A DNA stretch of 64,000 nt. It comes from Phaeovibrio sulfidiphilus (GTDB lineage Bacteria > Pseudomonadota > Alphaproteobacteria > Rhodospirillales > Rhodospirillaceae). Made by a program: the position numbers and the translations under genes. Where the stretch lies: positions 124,001-188,000 of the forward strand of contig NZ_JACZHT010000005.1 in assembly GCF_014861485.1 (NCBI RefSeq), given 5' to 3'. The notes below the pieces were generated by a model. The model ran no database searches and was not told where the DNA came from. It worked only from the letters and a program-made list of their open reading frames with translations. Below, one piece after another: positions 40,911-50,358 of this stretch (within the stretch, counting starts at the first letter, position 1; every line of letters starts with the position of its first letter).

Positions 40911-41791
40911 CAGAACCGCTTTTTGACCGGGTCGCCATCCTTGGCATCGGCCTGATCGGCTCGTCCCTCGCGCGGGTCATCCGGCGCGAGGACATGGCCC
41001 GCACCGTGGTGGCCGGAGACACGGGCCCCGGCGTCGCCGAACGCGCCCTGGAGCTTGGCATCGTGGACGAGGCCACCACCGACCTGGCCCAGGCGGTCCG
41101 GGATGCGGACCTGGTGGTGCTGTGCGCGCCGGTGGGGGTCTCGGACCAGATCGCCCGGACCATCGCGCCCTCCCTGAAGCCCGGAGCCATCGTCACCGAC
41201 GTGGGCTCGGTCAAGCTGCGCGTGATCGAGATGGTCACGCCCGAGCTCCCGGACACGGTTCACTTCGTGCCCGGGCACCCGCTGGCGGGTACGGAAAAAT
41301 CCGGCCCTGACGCCGGTTTTGCCCAGGTGTTCCAGGGCCGCTGGTGCGTTCTCACGCCCCTGCCGGACACGAACCCCGATGCCCTGGAGAAGGTCTCCGA
41401 GATGTGGCGCCGGGCCGGAATGGCCATCGAGATCATGGATCCGGCCCATCACGACCGGGTGCTGGCCATCACCTCGCACCTGCCCCACCTGATCGCCTAC
41501 ACCATCGTGGGAACCGCCTCCAACATGGAGACCCAGATGTCCCGCGAGGTGGTGAGGTTCTCGGCCACCGGTTTCCGTGACTTCACCCGTATTGCGGGCT
41601 CGGACCCCATCATGTGGCGCGATATTTTTCTCAACAACCGCGATGCGGTGCTGGACGTGCTCCAGCGCTTCACCGAAGACCTGACCGCCCTTCAGCGGGC
41701 GATCCGCTGGGGCGAGGGCGAGGTGCTGGAGGAACTGTTCAGCCGCACCCGGGCCATCCGCAAGGCGGTGATCGACGCCAAGCAGGCCTGA
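40907..41791 (+). CDS. tyrC: Prephenate / arogenate dehydrogenase
   Basis: A 294-residue NAD(P)-dependent dehydrogenase. The Rossmann motif GIGLIGSS is at 13-20. The catalytic His region HFVPGHPLAGTEKSGPDAG and the helical dimerisation domain (LAITSHLPHLIAYTIVG, FRDFTRIAGSDPIMWRDIF) are intact. It makes hydroxyphenylpyruvate or tyrosine. The start ATG overlaps the hisC stop by 4 bp. Last gene of the aromatic operon, followed by an intrinsic terminator. Confidence 0.94.
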   Translation: MTEPLFDRVAILGIGLIGSSLARVIRREDMARTVVAGDTGPGVAERALELGIVDEATTDLAQAVRDADLVVLCAPVGVSDQIARTIAPSLKPGAIVTDVGSVKLRVIEMVTPELPDTVHFVPGHPLAGTEKSGPDAGFAQVFQGRWCVLTPLPDTNPDALEKVSEMWRRAGMAIEIMDPAHHDRVLAITSHLPHLIAYTIVGTASNMETQMSREVVRFSATGFRDFTRIAGSDPIMWRDIFLNNRDAVLDVLQRFTEDLTALQRAIRWGEGEVLEELFSRTRAIRKAVIDAKQA

Positions 41792-41828
41792 TCGCGCGCA
41801 ACAGCGACCACATCCGATGACCGACAGG

Positions 41829-41866
41829 CGGCCCGGGGGAACTCTCCTCCGGGCCGTTTGCGTGTC
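41829..41866 (+). terminator. Terminator after tyrC
   Basis: GGCCCGGGGGA / TCCTCCGGGCC stem with a short loop followed by GTTTGCGT. The same hairpin design recurs at 43161-43194 and, inverted, at 62391-62425. Confidence 0.7.
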
Positions 41867-41878
41867 CAGGGCCCTCAT

Positions 41879-42112
41879 ACCGGGGCCGGATCCCGGCGCG
41901 ACAGCCGCGCCACCGGACCCGGTCCCACCGCCACGCCATCTGACACGGTGAGATACCCCGGGACCGTCACCCCTTTTCTCCGACCCGTCAGCCTCACCGG
42001 GGCCGGATCCCGGCACGACAGCCGCACCACCGGACCCGATCCCGCCGCCACGCCATCTGACACGGTGAGATACCCCGGGACCGTCACCCCTTGTCTCCGA
42101 CCCGTCAGCCTC
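41879..42112. repeat. Two tandem 117-bp repeats
   Basis: Unit 1 41879-41995 and unit 2 41996-42112, differing at only a few positions; a truncated third unit starts at 42113. The period is a multiple of three. The minus strand of both units is open (39-residue repeat beginning RLTGRRxGVTVPGYLTVSDGV), so a duplicated peptide frame exists, but it has no visible ribosome site and is not annotated as a gene. Confidence 0.85.
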
Positions 42113-42380
42113 ACCGGGACCGCCGCTGCGGGCGCGCCCGGATCATTTGGTCCTCTTCTGAGGTTGCTCCCAGCCCCCTGAATTTGACTTGGTCCTTCTG
42201 CCCCATCCTGCTAGAGATAAACCCCATGGGGTCTCCCCGGCGTCCACACCCGGACGGGCCCTCCCCGGTACCCGTTCCCTCCGGTCCAACTGTGAGAGGA
42301 CCGAAATCCCGCAGGCTCCGAACCGGCCTGTCCCGTGATCCGCCCCGGGCCTGCAGCCCGCCCCCCGAAGGAGTCCCTGT

Positions 42381-43067
42381 ATGCTGAGCACGTTGCGTGG
42401 CGCCCTGAAAGACGGCCTGTCCAGAGTTCCGGTGGATTTTGTCGAACGCTGGCTGGCCCTTTCGATCTTGCGGAACCGGTTCCCGACCGTCCGGCAGACC
42501 CCCGCCTTCCCGCGGCGCGAGGATCTGTGGCGCAGTGTCTTCGCCCCGCTTGAAAACCGCGAGATCACCGTCCTTGAGTTCGGCGTGTTCCGGGGGGAGT
42601 CCATCCGGACGTTCAGCGAGCTCAACACCCACCCCCAGTCCCGGTTTTACGGGTTCGACAGCTTCGAGGGCCTTCCGGAAGACTGGACCCGGACCCTTCC
42701 CCGAAGCTCCTTCGATGTGGAGGGGCAAATCCCGCAGATCGCCGATCCGCGGGTTCAGTTCATCAAAGGATGGTTCCAGAATACACTTCCAGACTTTCTT
42801 TCTGGACGGAGCGAGCTCAAGAACCTGGTCGTCCACTACGACGCCGACATCTACAGCGCCACCGTGTTTGCCATGACCATGATCGATCGTTTCAAGGAGC
42901 CCTATCTGGCCATCTTCGACGAGTTCACAGGGCACGAAACCCGGGCTTTGTGGAACTACTGTCAGATGACCGGGGCCACGGTCGAGTTCTCAGGCTTTGC
43001 CGGGGACGCCCGGTTCCCCATGCAGGTGGCCTGCACGATCACGCCGGCGCGCACCTACGAGCCCTGA
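42381..43067 (+). CDS. TylF/MycF-like class I SAM methyltransferase
   Basis: A 228-residue protein with a TylF-type methyltransferase fold. Motif I is LEFGVFRGESI (65-75), followed by YGFDSFEGLPEDW (89-101) and YDADIYSATVFAM, where family members carry the metal-binding Asp pair. The family O-methylates sugars, often on polysaccharides or antibiotics; the substrate is unknown here. GAAGGAG lies 7 nt before the ATG. It stands alone between two strong terminators and no glycosyltransferase is adjacent. Confidence 0.82.
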   Translation: MLSTLRGALKDGLSRVPVDFVERWLALSILRNRFPTVRQTPAFPRREDLWRSVFAPLENREITVLEFGVFRGESIRTFSELNTHPQSRFYGFDSFEGLPEDWTRTLPRSSFDVEGQIPQIADPRVQFIKGWFQNTLPDFLSGRSELKNLVVHYDADIYSATVFAMTMIDRFKEPYLAIFDEFTGHETRALWNYCQMTGATVEFSGFAGDARFPMQVACTITPARTYEP

Positions 43068-43379
43068 GACCCGCGCCCCGGCGGCATCATCGGGCGCCAC
43101 CGGACGCCGGGCACCCGCCCGCTGTGCGGCCCCGGCAGCCTGGACCTGCACGACACAAAAAACGGCCCGGGGGAACCCTCCTCCGGGCCGTTTGCGTTTG
43201 GGCGCTCGCGACGCCCCGGAGTGCGCCACCCCTGTCCGGCGTTTGGGGCCGGCGTCCGGGTCCGGCGCAGGGGGGCCGATGTCCGGGGCTCATGTCCGGC
43301 GTCCGATGCGTCGGGCATCAGCCTTCCGCCATCAGCCTTCCACCGCCAGGCGTCCGTCACCACCCCGACCAGGCGGCCA
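43068..43379. other. Intergenic region between convergent methyltransferase and cysS
   Basis: 312 bp. It holds a bidirectional terminator (43155-43198), a GC-rich stretch with scattered GTCCGG words, and a near-perfect 14-bp tandem (ATCAGCCTTCCxCC) at 43317-43344. No gene is seen. Confidence 0.55.
43155..43198. terminator. Bidirectional terminator between methyltransferase and cysS
   Basis: The stem CGGCCCGGGGG / CCTCCGGGCCG is flanked by AAAAAA on the left and GTTTGCGTTT on the right, so it can stop transcripts from both converging genes. Confidence 0.75.
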
Positions 43380-44810
43380 TCAGGCGATCTTGCGCCACGC
43401 GGTCCCGGAGGGGCCGTCCTCAAGCTCGATCCCCCGGGCCTTCAGGTCGTCGCGGATCTCGTCCGCGCGTCCGTAGTTGCGCGCCTTGCGCGCGGCCAGG
43501 CGCTCCTCGATCAGGGCCTCGACCGCGGCCGCGTCCAGCTCGTCGACACCGCCCGCCGCCGGGGCGAACGCGCCCTGGCGCCAGGCCACCGGATCCTTGT
43601 CCAGAAGCCCCAGAAGCCCGCCCAGGCTCAGGATTGCGCCCTTCAGGGCCGCCTGCTCCCGCGGATCCTCCGAGCGGTTCAGGTCCGCCACCATCCGGTG
43701 CAGCTCGCCCAGGGCGCCCGGCGTGTTCAGATCGTCGCACAGCCGGTCCCAGGCCGCCTGGCCCAGTGCCGCCGCCTCCCTGTCGAAGGAGGGCTCCACC
43801 GCGCCGACCCGCTCCAGCGCCGCATAGAAGCGGTCCAGGGTCTTGCCCGCCCGGGCGACCCGCTCGCGGGTCCAGTCCAGAGGCTGGCGGTAGTGGGTGT
43901 CCAGAAGGGCCAGACGGATCACCTCACCCGGCGCATCCGCCAGAAGATCCTGAACCGTCAGGAAGTTGCCCAGGGACTTGGACATCTTCTCGCCGTCCAC
44001 CACCACGTGGCCGTTGTGCAGCCAGAAGCGGGCAAAGGTTCCATGACCGTGGCAGCCCACGCTCTGGGCAATCTCGTTCTCGTGGTGGGGGAAGATCAGG
44101 TCGTGGCCGCCGCCGTGGATGTCGAAGCTGGTCCCCAGGTACTGGCTGCTCATGGCCGAGCACTCGATATGCCAGCCCGGACGGCCGCGCCCCCAGGGGG
44201 ACTCCCAGCCCGGCAGGGTCTCGTCGGACGGCTTCCAGAGCACGAAGTCCGCCGGGTCACGCTTGTAGGGCGCCACCTCGACCCGGGCTCCGGCAATCAT
44301 GTCATCGCGGGAGCGGCGCGAAAGGCGGCCGTAATCGGGCATGCTGGAGACGGAAAACAGCACGTGCCCCTCGGCCTCGTAGGCATGGCCCCTGGCAATA
44401 AGCGTGCTGATCATGTCGATCATGGCCGGGATGTGGTGGGTCGCCCGCGGCTCCACATCCGGCGGCAGGGCGTTCAGAAGGCCCATGTCCTCGTGATACC
44501 AGCCGATGGTCCGGCCCGTGATGGCGTCGATGCTCTCGCCGGTTTCCCGGGAGCGGGCGTTGATCTTGTCGTCCACGTCCGTGATGTTGCGGACGTAGGT
44601 CACTTTGGGGAAGCGCCGGCGCAGGAGCCGCGCCAGAACGTCGAACACCACCACAGGGCGGGCGTTGCCGATGTGGGCCCGGTCGTACACCGTGGGGCCG
44701 CAGACGTACAGGCGCACGTTGTCCGGATCGAGGGGAACGAACGTTTCCTTCTCCCCGCTCATGGTGTTGTGGAGCGTCAGGGGCGTGGGGGCAAAAGGCG
44801 CGGTCATCAT
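43380..44810 (-). CDS. cysS: Cysteinyl-tRNA synthetase
   Basis: A 476-residue class I synthetase. The zinc/cysteine site begins YVCGPTVYD (35-43), HIGN is at 46-49, the [10 protein letters not shown] and [13 protein letters not shown] motifs that read cysteine are intact, and KMSKS lies in [12 protein letters not shown]. The C-terminal anticodon-binding region ends normally. The ATG at 44810 overlaps the gltX stop (ATGA). A second ATG follows directly. Confidence 0.97.
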   Translation of the reverse strand: MMTAPFAPTPLTLHNTMSGEKETFVPLDPDNVRLYVCGPTVYDRAHIGNARPVVVFDVLARLLRRRFPKVTYVRNITDVDDKINARSRETGESIDAITGRTIGWYHEDMGLLNALPPDVEPRATHHIPAMIDMISTLIARGHAYEAEGHVLFSVSSMPDYGRLSRRSRDDMIAGARVEVAPYKRDPADFVLWKPSDETLPGWESPWGRGRPGWHIECSAMSSQYLGTSFDIHGGGHDLIFPHHENEIAQSVGCHGHGTFARFWLHNGHVVVDGEKMSKSLGNFLTVQDLLADAPGEVIRLALLDTHYRQPLDWTRERVARAGKTLDRFYAALERVGAVEPSFDREAAALGQAAWDRLCDDLNTPGALGELHRMVADLNRSEDPREQAALKGAILSLGGLLGLLDKDPVAWRQGAFAPAAGGVDELDAAAVEALIEERLAARKARNYGRADEIRDDLKARGIELEDGPSGTAWRKIA

Positions 44811-46162
44811 GCAGTGTTTCCCTTCAGGCGGGCCTGTACACGCCCCGGATCCAGCAGGGGCAGAAGATCATTCATGTCCGGGCCGTGATCGGTGCCCGTC
44901 AGCGCACGGCGCAGTGGCAGAAAGAGCGGGCGCCCCTTGCGGCCCGAAAGGGCCTTCAGGGCGTCGGTCCAGGTTTTCCAGGTGGTCCGGTCCCAGGGAG
45001 AGGCCGGCAGGCAGGACACCGCCTGGTCCAGAAACTCCCGGTCCCCGTCCTCCGTCACCGGGTCCAGGGGCCCGTCGAGCACCCGTTCCCAGGCCCGGGC
45101 CTCGTCCAGACGCTCCAGGTTGGGGCGCACCACAGGCCAGGCCTGCTCGGTGAGGGTCACCCCCCGGGCACGGGCGGTCTCCCAGGGCAGGGTATGGATC
45201 ACACGGGCGCTGAGGCGCGGCAGATCCTCCGGATCCAGACGGGGCGGAGCGCGACCGAAGGCCTCCAGCCGGAAGTCCCGGGCCAGCTCATCGAGGGACA
45301 GGCCGGGCTCCGGCGCGCCCGAGCCCCCGAGAGCCGCCATCAGGGCCGTGATGGCCTCGGGCTGGATGCCCTCCGCCCGCAGGCCCGACAGGGACAGGGA
45401 ACCCTCGCGCTTGGACAGCGGTCCCCCGTCGGCGGACAGCACCAGGGGCAGATGGGCCCAGGCGGGAGCAACCCCGCCCAGGGCCTCGATCAGTTGCAAC
45501 TGGACGGCCGTGTTGACCACGTGGTCCTCGCCCCGGATCACATGGGTGATGCCCATCTCCAGGTCGTCCACCACCGACGGCAGCGTGTAGAGGAACAGGC
45601 CGTCGGCCCGCACGAGAACCGGGTCGGACAGGTGGGCCCCGTTGTAATGGCAGCGCCCCCGCACCAGGTCATCCCAGACGATGTCCCGTGGCTCCAGCGC
45701 AAAACGCCAGTGCGGCGCGTGGGTGCCGCTTTCGGCCCGGGCTTGGATCTCGTCCGTCAGGCGCCGGGTCTCGCGGTTGTAGACCGGCGGCTGCCCGCGG
45801 GCGCGCCGCCAGGTGCGGTGGGCCTCGAGCTCCTCGGGGGTCTCAAAGCAGGGATACAGGCGCCCGGCGGCCTCCAGCTGCGCCAGGGCCTCCCGGTAGA
45901 GAGGCTCCCGGTCGCTCTGGCGTTCCTCCCGGGACCAGGTCAGCCCCAGCCAGGCCAGGTCGTCGCGGATGCCGTGGGCGAACGCATCCGTCGAGCGCTC
46001 CGCATCCGTGTCATCCAGACGCAAAATGAACTCGCCCCCGTGCGCCCGGGAAAACAGGGCGTTGATGATGGCGATGCGGGCATTCCCAAGATGCAGCTCC
46101 CCCGTGGGGCTGGGCGCGAAGCGCACCCGCACTCCGGGGGTCGGCGTGGTCAGAGTGTTCAT
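44807..46162 (-). CDS. gltX: Glutamyl-tRNA synthetase
   Basis: A 451-residue class I synthetase. The HIGH-like motif is SPTGELHLGNARI (about 18-30) and the KMSKS-like motif PLSKREGSLSL. Discriminating between the two paralogous GluRS types found in alphaproteobacteria needs alignment, so charging of tRNA-Gln as well as tRNA-Glu cannot be excluded. ATG 46162 gives the family N terminus; no strong ribosome site is seen, and the gene probably depends on coupling with nadE, whose stop is 13 nt upstream. Confidence 0.94.
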   Translation of the reverse strand: MNTLTTPTPGVRVRFAPSPTGELHLGNARIAIINALFSRAHGGEFILRLDDTDAERSTDAFAHGIRDDLAWLGLTWSREERQSDREPLYREALAQLEAAGRLYPCFETPEELEAHRTWRRARGQPPVYNRETRRLTDEIQARAESGTHAPHWRFALEPRDIVWDDLVRGRCHYNGAHLSDPVLVRADGLFLYTLPSVVDDLEMGITHVIRGEDHVVNTAVQLQLIEALGGVAPAWAHLPLVLSADGGPLSKREGSLSLSGLRAEGIQPEAITALMAALGGSGAPEPGLSLDELARDFRLEAFGRAPPRLDPEDLPRLSARVIHTLPWETARARGVTLTEQAWPVVRPNLERLDEARAWERVLDGPLDPVTEDGDREFLDQAVSCLPASPWDRTTWKTWTDALKALSGRKGRPLFLPLRRALTGTDHGPDMNDLLPLLDPGRVQARLKGNTA

Positions 46163-46175
46163 CACATAAACCGGA

Positions 46176-47885
46176 TCAGCCGTTGTAGGCGTTCGTGATG
46201 GGGTAGCGGCGGTCCCGTCCGAAGGCAAGGCGCGTGACCTTCACTCCCGGAGGGGCCTGGCGACGCTTGTACTCCGCCCGGGCCAGCATCGTCCAGACCC
46301 GCCGGACAAGCTCGATGTCGAAACCGCCCTCCAGGGCCGCCTCGCGGATACCGAACTCACGCTCGATCAGCAGCTCGAGGATGGCGTCCAGGACCACGTA
46401 AGGCGGCAGGGTGTCCTCGTCCTTCTGGTTTTCCCGGAGCTCGGCCGAGGGCGCCTTGGAGATCACCCGCTCGGGCATGACCGGGCCGGGAGCCCCCAGA
46501 AAGGCATCCTCCCCCGGCGGGCCCATGTCCTCGAGCGCGTTGCGCCAGCGCGAGAGCGCAAACACCCGGGTCTTGTAGACGTCCTTCAGGACCGAGAAGC
46601 CGCCGCACATGTCACCGTACAGCGTGCTGTAGCCCACGCTGGTCTCGGACTTGTTGCTGGTGGCAATCAGCATGGGGTGGAACTTGTTCGACAGGGCCAT
46701 GAGAAGCAGGCCGCGCAGCCGGGCCTGGATATTCTCCTCGGTCAGGTCCGGGGCGACGCCCGCAAACAGGGGCTCCAGCATGTGGTTGACGGCCATGATC
46801 CCGGGCTGGATGTCCAGGTCATCGAGCCGGATGCCCAGAAGACGGGCCACACCGTAGGCGTCCTCGACGCTCTCGGCGCTGGTGTAGGGGCTGCGCAGCA
46901 GGACGCCGCGGACCCGGTCCGGGCCAAGGGCATCCACCGCGACCGCCGCGGCGAGGGCACTGTCGATGCCGCCGGAAAGTCCGATCAGAACCCCGGGGAA
47001 GCCGTTCTTGTTCACATAGTCCCCAAGCCCGGTCACCAGGGCCCGGTAGATGTGCTCGTTTTCCGAGAGCTCCTCATACGGGGGCAGACCGCTCACATCC
47101 ATGAGCTCGCCGCCCGCCGCGGTCATCAGAACCGAGGCCATCTCCTCCCGCCAGTGGGGCAGGTTCAGCACGCACGACGGCCCGAACTTGCCGCCCGGGG
47201 ACACCGCGAACGAGCCGCCGTCGAAGACGACCTCGTCCTGGCCGCCCACCTTGTTGACGTAGACCAGCCCCAGGCCCGTTTCCTCCACCCGCTTGCGGGC
47301 CACCTCAAGGCGCTGGGCGGGCTTGGCCGGAATGTCACCGCAGCCGATCTCGAAGGGCGAGGCATTGAGCGCGATCAGGATATCCGCCCCTCCCGAGACC
47401 AGGCCTGTAACGACGTCGTCGCTCCACAGATCCTCGCACAGGATCACCCCCAGGCGGTGCTGGCGGAACCGCAGGGGCTTGGGCATGGAACCGGGCACGA
47501 ACACCCGCTTCTCGTCGAACACGCCATCGTTGGGGAGGTTGACCTTGCTGGTCACCGCCAGCAGACGTCCCGTGTCGATCAGGAAGGCCGAGTTGGTGCA
47601 TCCGCTCCCGGACCGCCAGGGACCGCCCACCAGAAGGCCCGGACCACCGTCCGTCGTTGCCTCGGCCAGGATGTCCACCGCCCGGCGCACATCCTCGAGA
47701 AAGGAGGTCTGGAACACAAGATCCTCGGGGGGATAGCCCGGCAGGACCATCTCCGGGGCCACCACCAGGTCCGCCCCCTCGGCAAAGGCGCGGGCGCGGA
47801 ACTCCAGGATCCGCCGGGCGTTTCCAAAGACGTCCCCAAGGACCGCATCCATCTGAAGCAGGGAAATTCGCAAGGATGTCGTCAT
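46176..47885 (-). CDS. nadE: Glutamine-dependent NAD+ synthetase
   Basis: A 569-residue two-domain enzyme. The N-terminal nitrilase-like glutaminase has the E45-K114-C150 triad (VVAPEMVLPGYP, TSKVNLPN, VILCEDLW). The C-terminal ATP-pyrophosphatase synthetase domain has the P-loop IGLSGGIDSALAA near 300 and the family blocks TSNKSETSVGYSTLYGD. It amidates deamido-NAD using glutamine-derived ammonia. The ATG at 47885 overlaps the terC stop (ATGA). Downstream, gltX begins 13 nt after its stop. Confidence 0.96.
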   Translation of the reverse strand: MTTSLRISLLQMDAVLGDVFGNARRILEFRARAFAEGADLVVAPEMVLPGYPPEDLVFQTSFLEDVRRAVDILAEATTDGGPGLLVGGPWRSGSGCTNSAFLIDTGRLLAVTSKVNLPNDGVFDEKRVFVPGSMPKPLRFRQHRLGVILCEDLWSDDVVTGLVSGGADILIALNASPFEIGCGDIPAKPAQRLEVARKRVEETGLGLVYVNKVGGQDEVVFDGGSFAVSPGGKFGPSCVLNLPHWREEMASVLMTAAGGELMDVSGLPPYEELSENEHIYRALVTGLGDYVNKNGFPGVLIGLSGGIDSALAAAVAVDALGPDRVRGVLLRSPYTSAESVEDAYGVARLLGIRLDDLDIQPGIMAVNHMLEPLFAGVAPDLTEENIQARLRGLLLMALSNKFHPMLIATSNKSETSVGYSTLYGDMCGGFSVLKDVYKTRVFALSRWRNALEDMGPPGEDAFLGAPGPVMPERVISKAPSAELRENQKDEDTLPPYVVLDAILELLIEREFGIREAALEGGFDIELVRRVWTMLARAEYKRRQAPPGVKVTRLAFGRDRRYPITNAYNG

Positions 47886-48955
47886 GACTGCTCTTGTCCG
47901 CCATCTTTGGGGCCGGGCCACAGGAACGAGGCCACGCATCCGGCACCGAGAACACCAAGGATCACCAGAAGACTCATTGTGGGCGTAATTTCAAAAGGAT
48001 GCCAGCCCGATATCTGCTCGATCGCGTGGAAAACGAGTTTGAAGGCAATGAAGAACAGAAGGGCGATCACGGCCTTGTCCAGGTGCACCACGTAGCGGGT
48101 CGCCGCGGCCAGCACAAAGTACAGGGACCGCAGGCCCAGCATGGCGAAGATCATGGCCGCGTAGACAAGAAGCGGCTCGTGGGTCACAGCAATGATGGCC
48201 GGGACCGAATCAAAGGCGAACATGATGTCCGAGGCCTCGATGGCGATCAGGCACAGGAACATGGGGGTGACGTAGAACAGCGCCTTGCGGCCGGAGCCCA
48301 CCACGGCTGCGCCGGTGGCCGCCGCCAGAGAGGCCGCGCGCCTCGCCCCCACGAAAAAGGCATGGCCGTCCCGTTGGGGAAGAACGGGCACGAAGCGCCG
48401 GGCAATGCGCACAGACCAGTGATCGGAGTAGTCCTCGATCTCCTGGTGCTGCGAGCCCGCCGTCAGCATCTTCCAGGCCGTCCAGAGCACAATGGCCGCA
48501 AACACAAAGCCCACCCAGGGCGCCCAGAGGAACAGTCCGGCCCCGATCCCCACGAAAATCGCCCGAAAGACGATGGCCCCCAGAATGCCCCAGTAGAGCA
48601 CCCGGTGCTGGTCTGCGCCGCGCACGCCGAACGAGGCGAAAATCGCCATGAAAACCATTAGATTGTCCACGGAGAGCGCCTTTTCGAGGGCATAGCCCGC
48701 CAGGTACAGGTCCGCCCAGGACTTGTCGAAGCGCACCCAGAGGTAGCCGTAGAAGCTCAGGGCCAGGCTGACCCAGAACACGGACCAGCCCACCGCATCG
48801 CGCAGGCGGATCTCGGTGGAGTTCCGGTGGGCAAACAGGTCCATGAAGATGGACACGGCCACGACACAGACGAAAATCCCGAGGGTTTCAAGGGGAAAGC
48901 CGAAGTGGGACGTCATGGCGGACGCGGCAGTCTCGGCGGATACGCTCTGGACCAT
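47882..48955 (-). CDS. TerC/Alx family membrane protein
   Basis: A 357-residue integral membrane protein with about nine hydrophobic segments. Family motifs are LEKALSVDNLMVFMAIF (about 88-104) and IEASDIMFAFDSVPAI (about 223-238); both carry the intramembrane acidic residues thought to bind metal. Homologues (Alx, TerC) are linked to Mn2+ homeostasis, alkaline pH response and tellurite resistance. It has its own strong promoter and a leader of about 140 nt. I checked the leader for the yybP-ykoY Mn riboswitch consensus and did not find it. First gene of terC-nadE-gltX-cysS. Confidence 0.9.
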   Translation of the reverse strand: MVQSVSAETAASAMTSHFGFPLETLGIFVCVVAVSIFMDLFAHRNSTEIRLRDAVGWSVFWVSLALSFYGYLWVRFDKSWADLYLAGYALEKALSVDNLMVFMAIFASFGVRGADQHRVLYWGILGAIVFRAIFVGIGAGLFLWAPWVGFVFAAIVLWTAWKMLTAGSQHQEIEDYSDHWSVRIARRFVPVLPQRDGHAFFVGARRAASLAAATGAAVVGSGRKALFYVTPMFLCLIAIEASDIMFAFDSVPAIIAVTHEPLLVYAAMIFAMLGLRSLYFVLAAATRYVVHLDKAVIALLFFIAFKLVFHAIEQISGWHPFEITPTMSLLVILGVLGAGCVASFLWPGPKDGGQEQS

Positions 48956-49321
48956 GGGGAGGCCTTTTTCTCAGACAGGACAGGGGGCGGAGCGTCGTCC
49001 CGCCGGGGGCAGACCCCCGGACCCGGGCACCGGGCTCCTGCACAGTGTGGTCCGCCCGCGCCGCGCACAGAGCGACGGACGGAAACCGGAGATCGTGGGG
49101 GACAGATAAAGTCGTCCGGCACCCAGCGTCAAGCCGGGAGGTGGCGGCACCCCGCCCCCGCACGGAAACTAACAGAAATGCAACGTAAATCAGGTCTCGC
49201 AATCCCGGGAAACGCCCCGGCCCGTACCATCCTACCCGACCGACCTGACGGCCCGCCAGCAAACCGGATACATCCCGCACGACCGGCCACGCCCGGGCCG
49301 GGGCACCCCGGCGGCGGGAGC
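48956..49321. other. terC leader and promoter region
   Basis: 366 bp. Near holA, CCGGGG-CA-CCCCGG (about 49299-49312) is a palindrome just past the holA stop. 49104-49132 holds the terC promoter. 48956-49097 is a GC-rich transcribed leader with several possible stems (for example CCGGGGG...CCCCCGG near 49009-49021). No gene is seen. Confidence 0.55.
49104..49132 (-). promoter_or_regulatory. Promoter of terC-nadE-gltX-cysS
   Basis: TTGACG (49132-49127), 17-nt spacer, TTATCT (49109-49104) on the minus strand. It is one of the best sigma-70 matches in the window. The start would fall near 49097. Confidence 0.65.
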
Positions 49322-50356
49322 TCAGCCCGCGCGCCCCCGGGACGAGGCGCTGCCCGCAAGGCGCAGCACCAGCCGCTCGAGAACGGGAGCCTCGCGCACG
49401 CCGGTGGTCTTCAGTTCGCACTCCGCCTCCTGGATCAGGTCCAGGGCCTGCATCAGCCGGACCGCCGACCAGCTCTTCACCTGGGCGCGGAACGCCGCCC
49501 CCTGGGAGGGAAACACGGGGGGCCTCAGAAGCCCCATGGCCTGCTCGGGCGAGCGCCCCTCGGCGACCTGTCCGGCCACAAGCTGAAGCCGGGAGAAATG
49601 GCGCAGAAGCGACCGGGCCACGGCCACACCGGCCGTGCCCTCCCCCAGAAGGCGCAGCAGGGTCCGGATGGCGAGGGAGGGGTTACCGCCGGCGGTGGCG
49701 CTGCACAGGTCATCCAGCCCCAGGCGCGCCGTGTCGCCCACGCAGGCCCGGGCGTCCTCGAGGGTGACGGTCCGGGCGGAGCCTATATAGGTCAGGAGCT
49801 TGCCAATTTCCGAGCGGGTCAGGGCCCGGTCCGAGCCCAGGTGGTCACACAGGAAGGCCAGAACCTCGGCCTCAGTGCTGACCCCCTGGTCACGGAACAT
49901 CTCCTGGATGACGGCCTCCAGGGCCCGGCCCTCATCCGCGTAGCAGGCCAGGGCGGCGGCGGTCTTCGAGCCCTCGAACAGCTTGCGCAGGGACGACGCC
50001 TTGAGAAGCGAGCCTGCCTGGAACAGGACCAGCGCGTCCCCCACCGGGTTTTCAATGAAGTCCTTCAGAAGCCGCGTGTGCTGGTCGCTCAGATCCCGGA
50101 CCAGGACCAGGCGCCGCCCGCCCATCATGGACAAGGCCGAGGCCTCGTCCGGCAGAAGGGAGGGCTCCTTCACCAGATCCGGGCCGGTCAGGGTGGTCAC
50201 CCGGAAGGGGTCGGACAGGTCGTCCACCACGGTGTGGGCCAGCGCCTCGATGCGCTCGCGCACCAGGCCCACGTCCGCCCCATAAACGAGAACGGCCCGG
50301 ACCGCCGGGTCGGGCCGCTTCAGGAACGAAGCAACAGCTGCGCCTTTCAGCTCCAT
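49322..50356 (-). CDS. holA: DNA polymerase III delta subunit
   Basis: A 344-residue clamp-loader subunit. The N-terminal region has VLVYGADVGLVRERIEAL (21-38) in place of a Walker A, as usual for the non-ATPase delta. DPFRVTTLTG, the GGRRLVLVRDLSD strand and the C-terminal collar domain (LRHFSRLQLVAGQV...) follow. Delta opens the beta clamp. It starts 2 nt after the lptE stop, in the conserved leuS-lptE-holA order. Confidence 0.93.
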   Translation of the reverse strand: MELKGAAVASFLKRPDPAVRAVLVYGADVGLVRERIEALAHTVVDDLSDPFRVTTLTGPDLVKEPSLLPDEASALSMMGGRRLVLVRDLSDQHTRLLKDFIENPVGDALVLFQAGSLLKASSLRKLFEGSKTAAALACYADEGRALEAVIQEMFRDQGVSTEAEVLAFLCDHLGSDRALTRSEIGKLLTYIGSARTVTLEDARACVGDTARLGLDDLCSATAGGNPSLAIRTLLRLLGEGTAGVAVARSLLRHFSRLQLVAGQVAEGRSPEQAMGLLRPPVFPSQGAAFRAQVKSWSAVRLMQALDLIQEAECELKTTGVREAPVLERLVLRLAGSASSRGRAG

Positions 50357-50358
50357 GC

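Larger units (their letters stand above)
41792..42380. other. Intergenic region with 117-bp tandem repeat
   Basis: About 590 bp. It contains the terminator of the aromatic operon (41829-41866), two full 117-bp tandem units (41879-42112), a possible TTGACT promoter element (42184-42189), and a leader of about 170 nt before the TylF-like gene. No plus-strand gene is seen. Confidence 0.6.

Noticed and set aside
41875-42114. 79-codon minus-strand frame made of two 39-residue repeats
   Set aside because: No ribosome site or family match; kept as a repeat feature and a finding rather than a gene.
48956-49097. yybP-ykoY manganese riboswitch in the terC leader
   Set aside because: The conserved loop sequences of that family were not found by eye.
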